52,775 nt of DNA from NCBI GenBank assembly GCA_020435825.1, contig JAGQYY010000008.1, forward strand, positions 1,482 to 54,256, written 5' to 3'. Under the pieces are notes generated by a model. It had not been told where the DNA came from and did no database searches. It worked only from the letters and a program-made list of their open reading frames with translations. Every line of letters starts with the position of its first letter. Within the stretch, counting starts at the first letter, position 1. Shown here piece after piece: positions 45,374-52,775 of the stretch. The DNA is from Aequorivita sp. Lineage in GTDB: Bacteria > Bacteroidota > Bacteroidia > Flavobacteriales > Flavobacteriaceae. The position numbers and the translations under genes were made by a program.

Positions 45374-46597
45374 ATGTCTGTTTTGAACGGGAAAAATATC
45401 TTGCTTGGCGTTACCGGCGGGATTGCCGCGTACAAAGCAGCTTTTTTAGTTAGGCTTTTAGTGAAGAAAGGAGCTAACGTAAAAGTAGTGATGACATCTT
45501 CTGCTAAAGAATTTGTTACGCCGCTAACGCTTTCGACACTTTCAAAAAACGAAGTTTATTCTTCCTTCACTGAAGAGAATGATGCAAACAGCTTTAAAGA
45601 GCCCAAATGGAACAACCACGTTGATTTGGCCCTTTGGGCTGATTTGTTTTTGATAGCTCCAGCTACTGCAAACACGCTTTCCAAAATGGCTAATGGCGCT
45701 TGCGACAATCTTTTGCTTGCGTGCTATCTATCTGCGAAATGCCCCGTGTATTATGCCCCAGCAATGGATTTGGATATGTATGTACATCCAACAACGGCAG
45801 CAACTTTTAAGAAACTAAACAGCTTTGGAAACATTCAAATCCCCGCGGCTTTTGGCGAATTGGCCAGCGGTTTGGTAGGGCAGGGCAGGATGGCTGAACC
45901 AGAAGAAATTGTTTCTTTTTTGGAAAAGGACATTTTATCAAAACTTCCGCTTAAAGGGAAGAAATTTTTGATCACTGCCGGACCAACTTATGAAGCTATC
46001 GACCCCGTTCGTTTCATAGGAAACCATTCCAGTGGAAAAATGGGTTATGCAATTGCCGAAACTGCTGCAGGACTTGGTGCTGAGGTTGTCCTGATTTCGG
46101 GGCCGACTGCTTTAAAACTTGAAAACGATTTTGTGAAAATAATTCACGTTACTTCCACCGAAGAAATGTATAATTCCGTGCATGAATATTTCGGTAAAAG
46201 TGATGTGGCCATTTTAAGTGCTGCGGTTGCTGATTATCGTCCATCAGAAGTTGCTTCGGAAAAAATTAAAAAGAAAACTGACGATTTAACGCTTCAGCTT
46301 AAAAAAACCAAAGATATTCTTGCTTCGCTTGGCGAAATGAAGAAAAATCAGTTCTTGGTAGGTTTTGCGCTGGAAACGGAAAATGAGGAAGAAAACGCAA
46401 AATTGAAACTGAAAAAAAAGAATTTAGATTTAATTGTGCTAAATTCGCTTCGGGACAAAGGTGCGGGCTTTAAAACCGACACCAATAAAATTACTTTGAT
46501 AGGAAAAGACAATAAAACAATTCCTTTTCCTGTTAAACCTAAAAAAGAAGTAGCAAAAGATATTATAGAATATATTATAGAACAGACCAATGCGTAA
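45374..46597 (+). CDS. coaBC: bifunctional phosphopantothenoylcysteine decarboxylase / phosphopantothenate--cysteine ligase
   Basis: Two consecutive steps of coenzyme A synthesis. 407 residues. CoaC half: ILLGVTGGIAAYKA opening, the His of NNHVDLALWAD, PATANT and the PAMDLDMY substrate clamp; FMN-dependent decarboxylase. CoaB half from about residue 193: LITAGPTYEAIDPVRFIGNHSSGKMGYAIA (CTP-dependent ligase) and AAVADYRP. Overlaps the PorD gene by eight bases, so the two are coupled. Confidence 0.97.
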   Translation: MSVLNGKNILLGVTGGIAAYKAAFLVRLLVKKGANVKVVMTSSAKEFVTPLTLSTLSKNEVYSSFTEENDANSFKEPKWNNHVDLALWADLFLIAPATANTLSKMANGACDNLLLACYLSAKCPVYYAPAMDLDMYVHPTTAATFKKLNSFGNIQIPAAFGELASGLVGQGRMAEPEEIVSFLEKDILSKLPLKGKKFLITAGPTYEAIDPVRFIGNHSSGKMGYAIAETAAGLGAEVVLISGPTALKLENDFVKIIHVTSTEEMYNSVHEYFGKSDVAILSAAVADYRPSEVASEKIKKKTDDLTLQLKKTKDILASLGEMKKNQFLVGFALETENEEENAKLKLKKKNLDLIVLNSLRDKGAGFKTDTNKITLIGKDNKTIPFPVKPKKEVAKDIIEYIIEQTNA

Positions 46598-47480
46598 AAT
46601 TTTACTTTTCTTACTATGTGCCAGCGCTGTGTTTACTGCACAAGCTCAAGAACTCAACTGCACCGTTTCCATAGATGCCGAACAAACCGGACAACCTAAT
46701 TTGCAAATTTTCAGAACACTGGAAACCCAGCTTCGCGAATTTGTGAACAATACAAAATGGACTGATAAAGATTACAAAAACCAAGAACGCATAGACTGCA
46801 ATATGAGCTTGGTAATAAGCCAGTATGACGGTAATACTTTTTCGGGAACACTTCAGATTCAATCTTCGCGACCTGTTTTTGATTCAACATACGACAGCCC
46901 TGTCTATAACTATTTTGACAAGCAAGTAAGTTTCAATTATAAAGAGTATGAGCCACTAACTTTTAACATCAATAGTTTTGGTTCTAACCTTGTTTCGGTT
47001 GTTGCTTTTCATGTTTATACAATTATTGGGCTAGACGCAGACACTTATGTCTTGAATGGAGGAGCGCCCTATTTTGAAATAGCTAAACAAATAACCAACA
47101 CTGCGGCTTCTAGCAATTTTTCTGGATGGAAATCTACAGATGGCAATCAGTCAAGATTTCGCTACAATGACGCTTTGTTGTCATCAGTTTATAAAGAGTT
47201 TCATGAAGTGATGTACCTATACCATCGCGAAGGATTGGATGTTATGGCCTCAGACCAGAAAAAAGCCAAACAAGAAATTGCTAATGCCATCAACAAGTTG
47301 AAAGGCATTAACGACAGGCGTCCAAACTCCTTTTTGGTACGAACTTTTTTTGATGCTAAAAGCGATGAAATACAAGCTATTTTTAGTGGAGGGCCACAGG
47401 TTGATATTACCAAACTGGTTGAAAACCTTAATAGAATGGCGCCTACTAAGCGAACCAATTGGACTGAAATCAAGTTTTAA
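46590..47480 (+). CDS. porD: type IX secretion system protein PorD / DUF4835
   Basis: 296 residues with a signal peptide ending at AQAQ (about 1-20). ELNCTVSIDAEQ, then LREFVNNTKWTDKDYKNQERIDCN, YNYFDKQVSFNYKEYEPL and the C-terminal GPQVDITKLVENLNRMAPTKRTNWTEIKF are the signatures of the DUF4835 family, annotated as PorD because it was linked to T9SS in Porphyromonas; a direct mechanism is not established. Periplasmic. Overlaps coaBC by eight bases. Together with the CTD-bearing sugar dehydrogenase it supports a T9SS in this organism. Confidence 0.92.
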   Translation: MRKILLFLLCASAVFTAQAQELNCTVSIDAEQTGQPNLQIFRTLETQLREFVNNTKWTDKDYKNQERIDCNMSLVISQYDGNTFSGTLQIQSSRPVFDSTYDSPVYNYFDKQVSFNYKEYEPLTFNINSFGSNLVSVVAFHVYTIIGLDADTYVLNGGAPYFEIAKQITNTAASSNFSGWKSTDGNQSRFRYNDALLSSVYKEFHEVMYLYHREGLDVMASDQKKAKQEIANAINKLKGINDRRPNSFLVRTFFDAKSDEIQAIFSGGPQVDITKLVENLNRMAPTKRTNWTEIKF

Positions 47481-47610
47481 TTTTTCTTTTCAACAAGTTT
47501 CGATAAGTTAAATTCTTTCTTTTAAATTTATAATATCGAAATTCAAGATTGAAGATGAATGTTGAATTTAAAAGGTCTAACACCTCACGTCTAAAACTTA
47601 AAGTCTAAAA
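47481..47610. other. short intergenic stretch with GTCTAA-type repeats
   Basis: 130 bases between porD and recN. Near the recN start, GTCTAA occurs three times (within 47570-47610) in CACCTCACGTCTAAAAC-like text. No promoter match or hairpin found. Confidence 0.4.
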
Positions 47611-49263
47611 GTGATAACCAACCTCGCCATAAAGAACTATGCGCTTATTGAAGATATTCGCGTGGATTTTAATGAGGGTTTGACGATTATTACAGGTGAG
47701 ACCGGTGCTGGAAAATCTATACTTCTTGGGGCATTGGCACTTTTATTGGGGAAAAGGGCTGATTTAAACAGCGTAAAAGATTCTTCAAAAAAATGTGTGA
47801 TTGAAGGATGTTTTTCCATTAAAAATTATGGATTGAAATATGTTTTTGACGAAAATGACCTGGATTTTGAACCTCAGACCATTATTCGCCGTGAAATATT
47901 GCCAGGGGGAAAATCCAGAGCCTTTGTGAATGATACGCCTGTAGCCTTAACACAGCTTCAATCGTTGGCCCCACACATAATTGATATTCACAGCCAACAC
48001 GAAACCCTGGAAATAGTTTCAGAAAACTTCCAAATGGAAGTGATTGATGCTTTGGCGGGAAATGATGCGCTTTTAAAATCATATCAATCACAATTTGCAG
48101 ATTTCAGAGCCGTTTCAGAAAAGCTTTCAGCTATAAAGCTCCAAAAAGAAAATGCTTTAAAAGAACTTGATTATAACACTTTCCTTTATGGTGAACTTCA
48201 ACAAGCTGATTTAAAAAAACTGAACCAGCAAGATCTTGAAGAAACATTTGAAACACTGAACAATGCTGAAGCTATACAGGAAGCGCTTTCAAACGTGAAC
48301 AAGTTTTTGGATGAAGATCAAATTGGAAGCTTACAAACAGCAAAGGAAGCACGAATTGTTTTGGGAAGAATAAAGGAATTTTCAAAAACCTTTGAAGATT
48401 ATTGGCAACGGTTAAACAGCGCTATTATTGAGATGGAAGACATATCAAGTGAAGTTGGCACCACTGCAGAAAAGATTGAGGCAGATCCCGAAATGCTTAT
48501 TCAGGTAAACGAAAGATTGCAAACGCTTTATAAGCTCCAGCAAAAACATTCTGTTTCCTCGGTTTCAGAATTAATTGAAATAGAGAATGAGCTAGAAGAA
48601 AAAGTGAACACTACTTTGGGGCTTGACGACCAGATTGAAAAATTGGAAAAGGAGAAAAAAGAGTTGCGGGAAACAACTTTGAAGACTTCTGCCGAACTTC
48701 ACTCCAAAAGATTTGAAGCTATTCCAATTCTTAAACGAAAACTAGAGGAAACCCTATTTCCATTAGGATTGCCAAACGCCCGGTTTCAGTTCGAGCTTTC
48801 CGCTTCAGAAAATTTCAAGAGCAATGGAACCGATACGTTGCAGCTATTGTTCACAGCAAATAAAGGTTTAGCGTTCGGACCGTTAAAAAAGGTAGCGTCC
48901 GGGGGCGAAATGAGCCGAATTATGCTCGCTGTAAAAGCTGTTTTGGCGGAATATAAAAAACTTCCGACCATTGTTTTTGATGAAATAGATACAGGTGTTT
49001 CAGGCGAAATAGCTAATAAAATGGCAGGAATCCTGCACCAAATGAGCAGGTCCATCCAATTATTGAGCATTACGCACCTGCCACAAATTGCAGCAAAAGG
49101 CGACCATCATATAAAAATATATAAAGAAGATAGCAATGATCTAACCACTACCCATTTAAAGGTTTTGGACGAAGAAGAACGCATTGTTGAAATAGCGCAG
49201 ATGCTTGGCGGCAAAAATGTTTCGGAAGCAGCGATAGCAAATGCAAAGGAATTATTGAATTAA
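47611..49263 (+). CDS. recN: DNA repair protein RecN
   Basis: SMC-like ATPase for double-strand break repair. 550 residues: N-terminal Walker A IITGETGAGKS (26-36), long coiled coil (about 150-380), C-terminal ABC signature SGGEMSRIMLAVK and Walker B TIVFDEIDTGVSGEIA, followed by the ITHLPQIAAKGDHH switch. The initiator is GTG at 47611, giving MITNLAIKNYALI, the family start. Single gene; fabI follows after 69 bases. Confidence 0.96.
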   Translation: MITNLAIKNYALIEDIRVDFNEGLTIITGETGAGKSILLGALALLLGKRADLNSVKDSSKKCVIEGCFSIKNYGLKYVFDENDLDFEPQTIIRREILPGGKSRAFVNDTPVALTQLQSLAPHIIDIHSQHETLEIVSENFQMEVIDALAGNDALLKSYQSQFADFRAVSEKLSAIKLQKENALKELDYNTFLYGELQQADLKKLNQQDLEETFETLNNAEAIQEALSNVNKFLDEDQIGSLQTAKEARIVLGRIKEFSKTFEDYWQRLNSAIIEMEDISSEVGTTAEKIEADPEMLIQVNERLQTLYKLQQKHSVSSVSELIEIENELEEKVNTTLGLDDQIEKLEKEKKELRETTLKTSAELHSKRFEAIPILKRKLEETLFPLGLPNARFQFELSASENFKSNGTDTLQLLFTANKGLAFGPLKKVASGGEMSRIMLAVKAVLAEYKKLPTIVFDEIDTGVSGEIANKMAGILHQMSRSIQLLSITHLPQIAAKGDHHIKIYKEDSNDLTTTHLKVLDEEERIVEIAQMLGGKNVSEAAIANAKELLN

Positions 49264-49332
49264 ATGTATCTTTACTTTTCAAAAGTGAAATTGAAAAACG
49301 AAAATCTATTCAACCATAAAATATATTGAAAC

Positions 49333-50151
49333 ATGTCTTATAATTTACTAAAAGGAAAACGTGGAATCATATTTGGGGCTTTGGACGCAAATTCCATTGC
49401 TTGGAAAACAGCGGAGCGAGTTCACGAAGAAGGCGGAAAATTTGTACTTACAAATGCTCCCATTGCTTTGCGGATGGGCCAAATAAATGAACTTGCCAAA
49501 AAAACAAATTCTGAAGTAATTCCTGCAGATGCAACGAGTTTGGAAGATTTGGAAAATTTGGTGACAAAGGCAACGGAAATTTTGGGAGGCAAATTGGATT
49601 TCATACTACATTCCATCGGCATGTCTGTAAATGTTAGAAAAGGAAATCATTATACCAATCAAAATTATGATTTTACGCATAAAGGTTGGGATATTTCTGC
49701 TGGCTCCTTTCACAAAACCATGCAAGTGCTCTATCAAAAAGATGCGATGAATGAATGGGGGAGCATTATTGCGCTTACCTACATGGCTTCACAACGCGTC
49801 TTTCCAGATTATAATGATATGGCTGATAACAAAGCCTATTTGGAGAGCATAGCGCGTAGTTTTGGATATTTCTTTGGAAGGGATAAAAAAGTTCGCGTAA
49901 ACACCATTTCGCAATCGCCAACACCAACTACAGCAGGGCAGGGAGTGAAAGGTTTTGACGGCTTTATAAGTTATGCCGATAAAATGTCTCCTTTGGGTAA
50001 TGCCACGGCATTAGATTGTGCAAATTATACAATCGCAATGTTTAGTGATCTTACCAAGCGTGTAACACTTCAAAATTTATACAACGATGGCGGTTTTTCC
50101 AATATGGGTGTTAGTGATGGCGTAATGGAAGCATTTGTGGGGAAAAAATAA
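49333..50151 (+). CDS. fabI: enoyl-[acyl-carrier-protein] reductase FabI
   Basis: NADH-dependent last reduction of the fatty-acid elongation cycle, short-chain dehydrogenase fold. 272 residues: GIIFGALDANSIAW (nucleotide loop, FabI-type G-x-x-x-x-x-S-I-A-W), LDFILHSIGM, and the Tyr160-x6-Lys167 catalytic pair in DYNDMADNKAYL. QSPTPTTAGQGVKGF carries the substrate-loop region. Typical length. Ends in a hairpin terminator 27 bases downstream. Confidence 0.96.
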   Translation: MSYNLLKGKRGIIFGALDANSIAWKTAERVHEEGGKFVLTNAPIALRMGQINELAKKTNSEVIPADATSLEDLENLVTKATEILGGKLDFILHSIGMSVNVRKGNHYTNQNYDFTHKGWDISAGSFHKTMQVLYQKDAMNEWGSIIALTYMASQRVFPDYNDMADNKAYLESIARSFGYFFGRDKKVRVNTISQSPTPTTAGQGVKGFDGFISYADKMSPLGNATALDCANYTIAMFSDLTKRVTLQNLYNDGGFSNMGVSDGVMEAFVGKK

Positions 50152-50177
50152 TATTCAATAATATAATAAAAAGTTTA

Positions 50178-50214
50178 AATCCTGCCCAGTTATTTGGGTG
50201 GGATTTTTTTTTTT
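50178..50214 (+). terminator. intrinsic terminator after fabI
   Basis: AATCCTGCCCA (50178-50188) pairs with TGGGTGGGATT (50195-50205), including two G-T wobbles, loop of six, followed by a run of ten T. Classic intrinsic terminator shape. Confidence 0.88.
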
Positions 50215-50243
50215 GACAAACCATAAAGTAGTTATGGTAATTG

Positions 50244-50274
50244 TTTGATATTAACATTTTTTTAGATACTTTTA
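50244..50274 (+). promoter_or_regulatory. putative promoter of the large secreted-protein gene
   Basis: TTTG (50244-50247), 19-base spacer, TACTTTTA (50267-50274): one mismatch (final G) from TAnnTTTG. About 29 bases before the ATG at 50304. Confidence 0.45.
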
Positions 50275-50303
50275 GAGGATTATTAACTAAAATTTATCAA
50301 ATT

Positions 50304-52775
50304 ATGAAAAGAAGTACTATTATTGGGTGTTTCGTCGGTTTGCTCTCGCTTACCATCAGTGCGCAATCTACCCAGCCCTCTTCTTCAAAGTCCGATTCGG
50401 GGACGACGATAGAGGTACAGAAAAAACCCACCGCTTCGGTTCAAGAGTTGCTGGTGAGATATCAGAATCTGGGAAGCCAGAGCGGTTCTCTATCTGAATA
50501 TTTTACAAAAGAAGAACAGCAATTACTGCATTCCTATTTCAACAACCAAAAACCTGTTAAATCGAGTCAGGTTTTAAGCGGTAATGGCAAAAATATTGCA
50601 TTAGCCTCAGCGGCTGAGCCTATAAACCCCAGATCATTTAAGAGTGAGGCTGCAAAAAAAACGCAATACACTCCTTTATTTGTCGCATCAGGCCATACAG
50701 ATAAGTTTGGTAATTCAACTGGGATTGATTATTCTACTGAAAACAGACCGGCTTATAAACAAGCGCCTTTATTTTTAGCTCCTACTACGCTAACTGCTGA
50801 GGATGAAGCGGAAATATTGGCTAATGAGCAATATCAAGCCAATTTGCCTGTAAATAGAACCCCATCGGTTATGATCCAAAATAGGGCACCTCAAGCCGAT
50901 ATTATCCCTACTGCGGGTGCTACGGAAACCTTTACTCCAGATGCTGGCGATCACTTTTTTGATCCAGGAGGACCAGGGGGAAGCAGTACCGGTGGCACTC
51001 CGGGAAATTATCCAAACTGTAACTGCGATACACAAACCACTTTAGCGGGAGTAAGTGAGATTGATTTTCAATTTTTTAGTGTTTTTTCCAATTTTGATTA
51101 TTTAAGAATCTATGATGGAACTGATGCAACTGGTACCAAGCTATATGATAATGGTCCTGGCGGAGCAAATGAAGATGATATTACACTAGCAGACATGATT
51201 GCTTCCCACGGATCTTCAACTTTTACTGCAGCCTCAGGAAATTTCTTTTTCTTCTTCCATGCTTCTTCAGTAGTTGATTATGGTGGTTGGGATGTAGAAA
51301 TTGTTACTGCCGGTGGCGGTGGCGGTGGTGCAGACCCAACGGTTTATGCACTTAATTTAAGAGCTTCTTGCGGAAATGATTTTGGAAGTTTTTCATTGCC
51401 TGGACCTTATAATATAGACCCTATAGCTACAAATACTTCAAGTATTTTTGCCGGTGATTTTGATGATACGAATACACTATACGGTCTAAACTTTGGGACC
51501 CTTTCGTTAGTTACTATTGATACTGCAAGTGGGGCTGAAACTACAGTTGGGCCTCTTACAAATCTTGCAGCAGCACACACTCCTTCTGGCTTGGCTTGGA
51601 ATGAAGCAGATGGAACTATGTACGCATCAAGTACTGATGGGGTAGTTACAACCATATATTCTGTAGATTTAGCAACAGGAACCTTGACTGCTATTGGAGA
51701 TTCAGGAAATCCCTTAGGAATTTGGCTGGCAATTGACAATGCTGGAAACGCGTTTATGGCTGATATAGGTGATGATAACCTTTACTCAATTGATTTAAAT
51801 ACAGGTGCAGGCACTTTGGTTGGGCCTCTTGGAATTGACATCAGCTTTGCTCAAGATGCAGATTTTGACCCAGACTCAGGAGTTTTGTATATGGCTGCTT
51901 ATATTGGTGGTGGTGTAAATCAATTTTGCTCTGTAGATACTGCTACAGGTACAGTAACCCAGTTGGGTTCAATAAATTCTAATTGTGCTGAAGTAGGTAT
52001 ACTTGCAATTGAAGGTACCGGCGGAGGCGGTGGTGGTTCTGCTTGTTCACAATCTGATGTGAGCAACGGCTTTGAAAATGGATACGGAAATACCAACAAC
52101 ACTGTTGAAATTGCAGACGAAATAATCGTAGCTGCCGATACTGACTTCGAAGTAGATCAACTTACAATAAATATGATTAACAATGGAGGTTTCAATTCTA
52201 TAGATGTTGGCTTTTATGAAGATGCCGGTGGTATGCCGGGTACGATGATTGGTTCAATTATGACAATTGTCCCTACATCTTCCACGGTAATTGGTACTGC
52301 ATTTGGTAGAGATGTGCTTTCAATTGTGTTGGACATCGCGCCAACAGTAATGCTTAATGGAACTTCTGGTTCTGAAACTGTTTATTGGATAGGTGTTGAA
52401 ACTCCAAATCCCGTAGATCCTACATCAGATGCTTATTGGGAAACAACGAGTATCCCTAACCCTGGAACTGATTATAGGGTACATTATGATGTCGCAAATA
52501 GTGGATGGAATTCAACGCTACCTGCTGACGATATGTGGAATACTGTTTATACTGTTTCTGGTAATTGCGAACCTATTGGCGGCGGTGGCGGCTGTACTCC
52601 CGGTAGTTTAGCTACGCTTTACGCTGGTGGAAACGGTGGTGACCCAGGAGGAGCTGTATATTTTGACATTACCGTGGGAGCTTCAGATATTGAAGTGTCA
52701 ACTTTTGATATGAATACGCCTCAGTCTGGTAATTTTACCATGGATGTATATATGTTTGAAGGTACTTACGTTGGC
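50304..52775 (+). CDS. large modular secreted protein, 3' end beyond the window
   Basis: An uninterrupted frame of 824 codons from ATG 50304 to the window end with no stop. Signal peptide MKRSTIIGCFVGLLSLTISAQ (cleavage around residue 20). After a low-complexity propeptide-like part (21-230) comes a CUB-like module (about 248-333: EIDFQFFSVFSNFDYLRIYDG ... GWDVEIV), then a beta-propeller-like region (about 340-570) with repeating YSVDLATGTLTAIG / YSIDLNTGAGTLVG / CSVDTATGTVTQLG units, then a beta-sandwich module (577-752) and the start of a similar one. Gly-rich linkers (GGGGGG near 334 and 572, GGGGG near 758) separate modules. Likely a T9SS-exported surface or secreted protein; the CTD would lie outside the window. 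Confidence 0.85.
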   Translation, partial: MKRSTIIGCFVGLLSLTISAQSTQPSSSKSDSGTTIEVQKKPTASVQELLVRYQNLGSQSGSLSEYFTKEEQQLLHSYFNNQKPVKSSQVLSGNGKNIALASAAEPINPRSFKSEAAKKTQYTPLFVASGHTDKFGNSTGIDYSTENRPAYKQAPLFLAPTTLTAEDEAEILANEQYQANLPVNRTPSVMIQNRAPQADIIPTAGATETFTPDAGDHFFDPGGPGGSSTGGTPGNYPNCNCDTQTTLAGVSEIDFQFFSVFSNFDYLRIYDGTDATGTKLYDNGPGGANEDDITLADMIASHGSSTFTAASGNFFFFFHASSVVDYGGWDVEIVTAGGGGGGADPTVYALNLRASCGNDFGSFSLPGPYNIDPIATNTSSIFAGDFDDTNTLYGLNFGTLSLVTIDTASGAETTVGPLTNLAAAHTPSGLAWNEADGTMYASSTDGVVTTIYSVDLATGTLTAIGDSGNPLGIWLAIDNAGNAFMADIGDDNLYSIDLNTGAGTLVGPLGIDISFAQDADFDPDSGVLYMAAYIGGGVNQFCSVDTATGTVTQLGSINSNCAEVGILAIEGTGGGGGGSACSQSDVSNGFENGYGNTNNTVEIADEIIVAADTDFEVDQLTINMINNGGFNSIDVGFYEDAGGMPGTMIGSIMTIVPTSSTVIGTAFGRDVLSIVLDIAPTVMLNGTSGSETVYWIGVETPNPVDPTSDAYWETTSIPNPGTDYRVHYDVANSGWNSTLPADDMWNTVYTVSGNCEPIGGGGGCTPGSLATLYAGGNGGDPGGAVYFDITVGASDIEVSTFDMNTPQSGNFTMDVYMFEGTYVG

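Overview
The window looks like a chromosomal segment of a member of the Flavobacteriaceae (Bacteroidota). The DNA is AT-rich. Shine-Dalgarno-like sites are essentially absent. Several genes are preceded by the Bacteroidota -7 element TAnnTTTG. The proteins include family hallmarks: a type IX secretion (T9SS) C-terminal sorting domain, a PorD/DUF4835 protein, a Bacteroidota-type omega subunit, and a 482-residue GAPDH with an N-terminal extension. The dnaA neighbourhood is also of flavobacterial type. The genus cannot be fixed from the sequence alone. Gene density is very high and most of the window is core genome. No rRNA, tRNA, CRISPR array or transposase gene was recognised.

Layout. 1-4100: phospholipid and envelope genes (3' part of pssA, lptB, an AhpD-like protein, tatC, kdsD). 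A small decayed GxxExxY gene bounded by imperfect inverted repeats sits between the AhpD-like gene and lptB. 4100-11760: recQ, a small lipoprotein gene framed by a perfect 16-bp inverted repeat, a nucleoid-associated protein, a pRiA4b ORF-3-like protein, heme A synthase, CCA-adding enzyme and a Sua5/YrdC protein. 11760-22510: an eleven-gene surface-glycan cluster of GT4, GT2 and GT9 glycosyltransferases, a polysaccharide deacetylase and an LPS-kinase-like protein. Its genes switch strand repeatedly, and one GT2 protein is an internal tandem duplication. 22510-27020: a cadherin/L-domain-type lipoprotein, GAPDH and an HtrA protease, with clear hairpin terminators. 27280-30450: dapF, an acetyltransferase, mltG and a lysozyme-like exported protein. 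30450-39660: the dnaA neighbourhood (tetrapyrrole-methylase-family protein, T9SS-exported sugar dehydrogenase, low-molecular-weight phosphatase, dnaA, thioesterase, YigZ, EamA transporter, ribD, acetyltransferase, prmC, LOG protein). 39750-50150: aquaporin, ligA, DUF6913-like protein, dapA, bamD, rpoZ, coaBC, porD, recN, fabI. 50304-end: the first 824 codons of a very large modular secreted protein that runs off the window.

How they connect. Envelope biogenesis dominates: Kdo precursor synthesis (kdsD), LPS export (lptB), surface-glycan assembly (11763-22508), outer-membrane protein assembly (bamD), Tat export (tatC), T9SS (porD plus a CTD-bearing cargo and a probable second cargo), and peptidoglycan precursor and remodelling genes (dapA, dapF, mltG, the lysozyme-like protein). 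The remainder are replication, repair and cofactor genes.

Most noteworthy are the GxxExxY remnant with terminal inverted repeats, palindromic or tandem repeats inserted in frame inside ligA and prmC, -7 boxes only a few bases before start codons (near-leaderless mRNAs), the strand-alternating glycan cluster with its duplicated glycosyltransferase, and the poly-glycine-linked giant secreted protein. I did not find evidence strong enough to claim an entirely new system; the glycan cluster and the GxxExxY element are the best candidates for follow-up.
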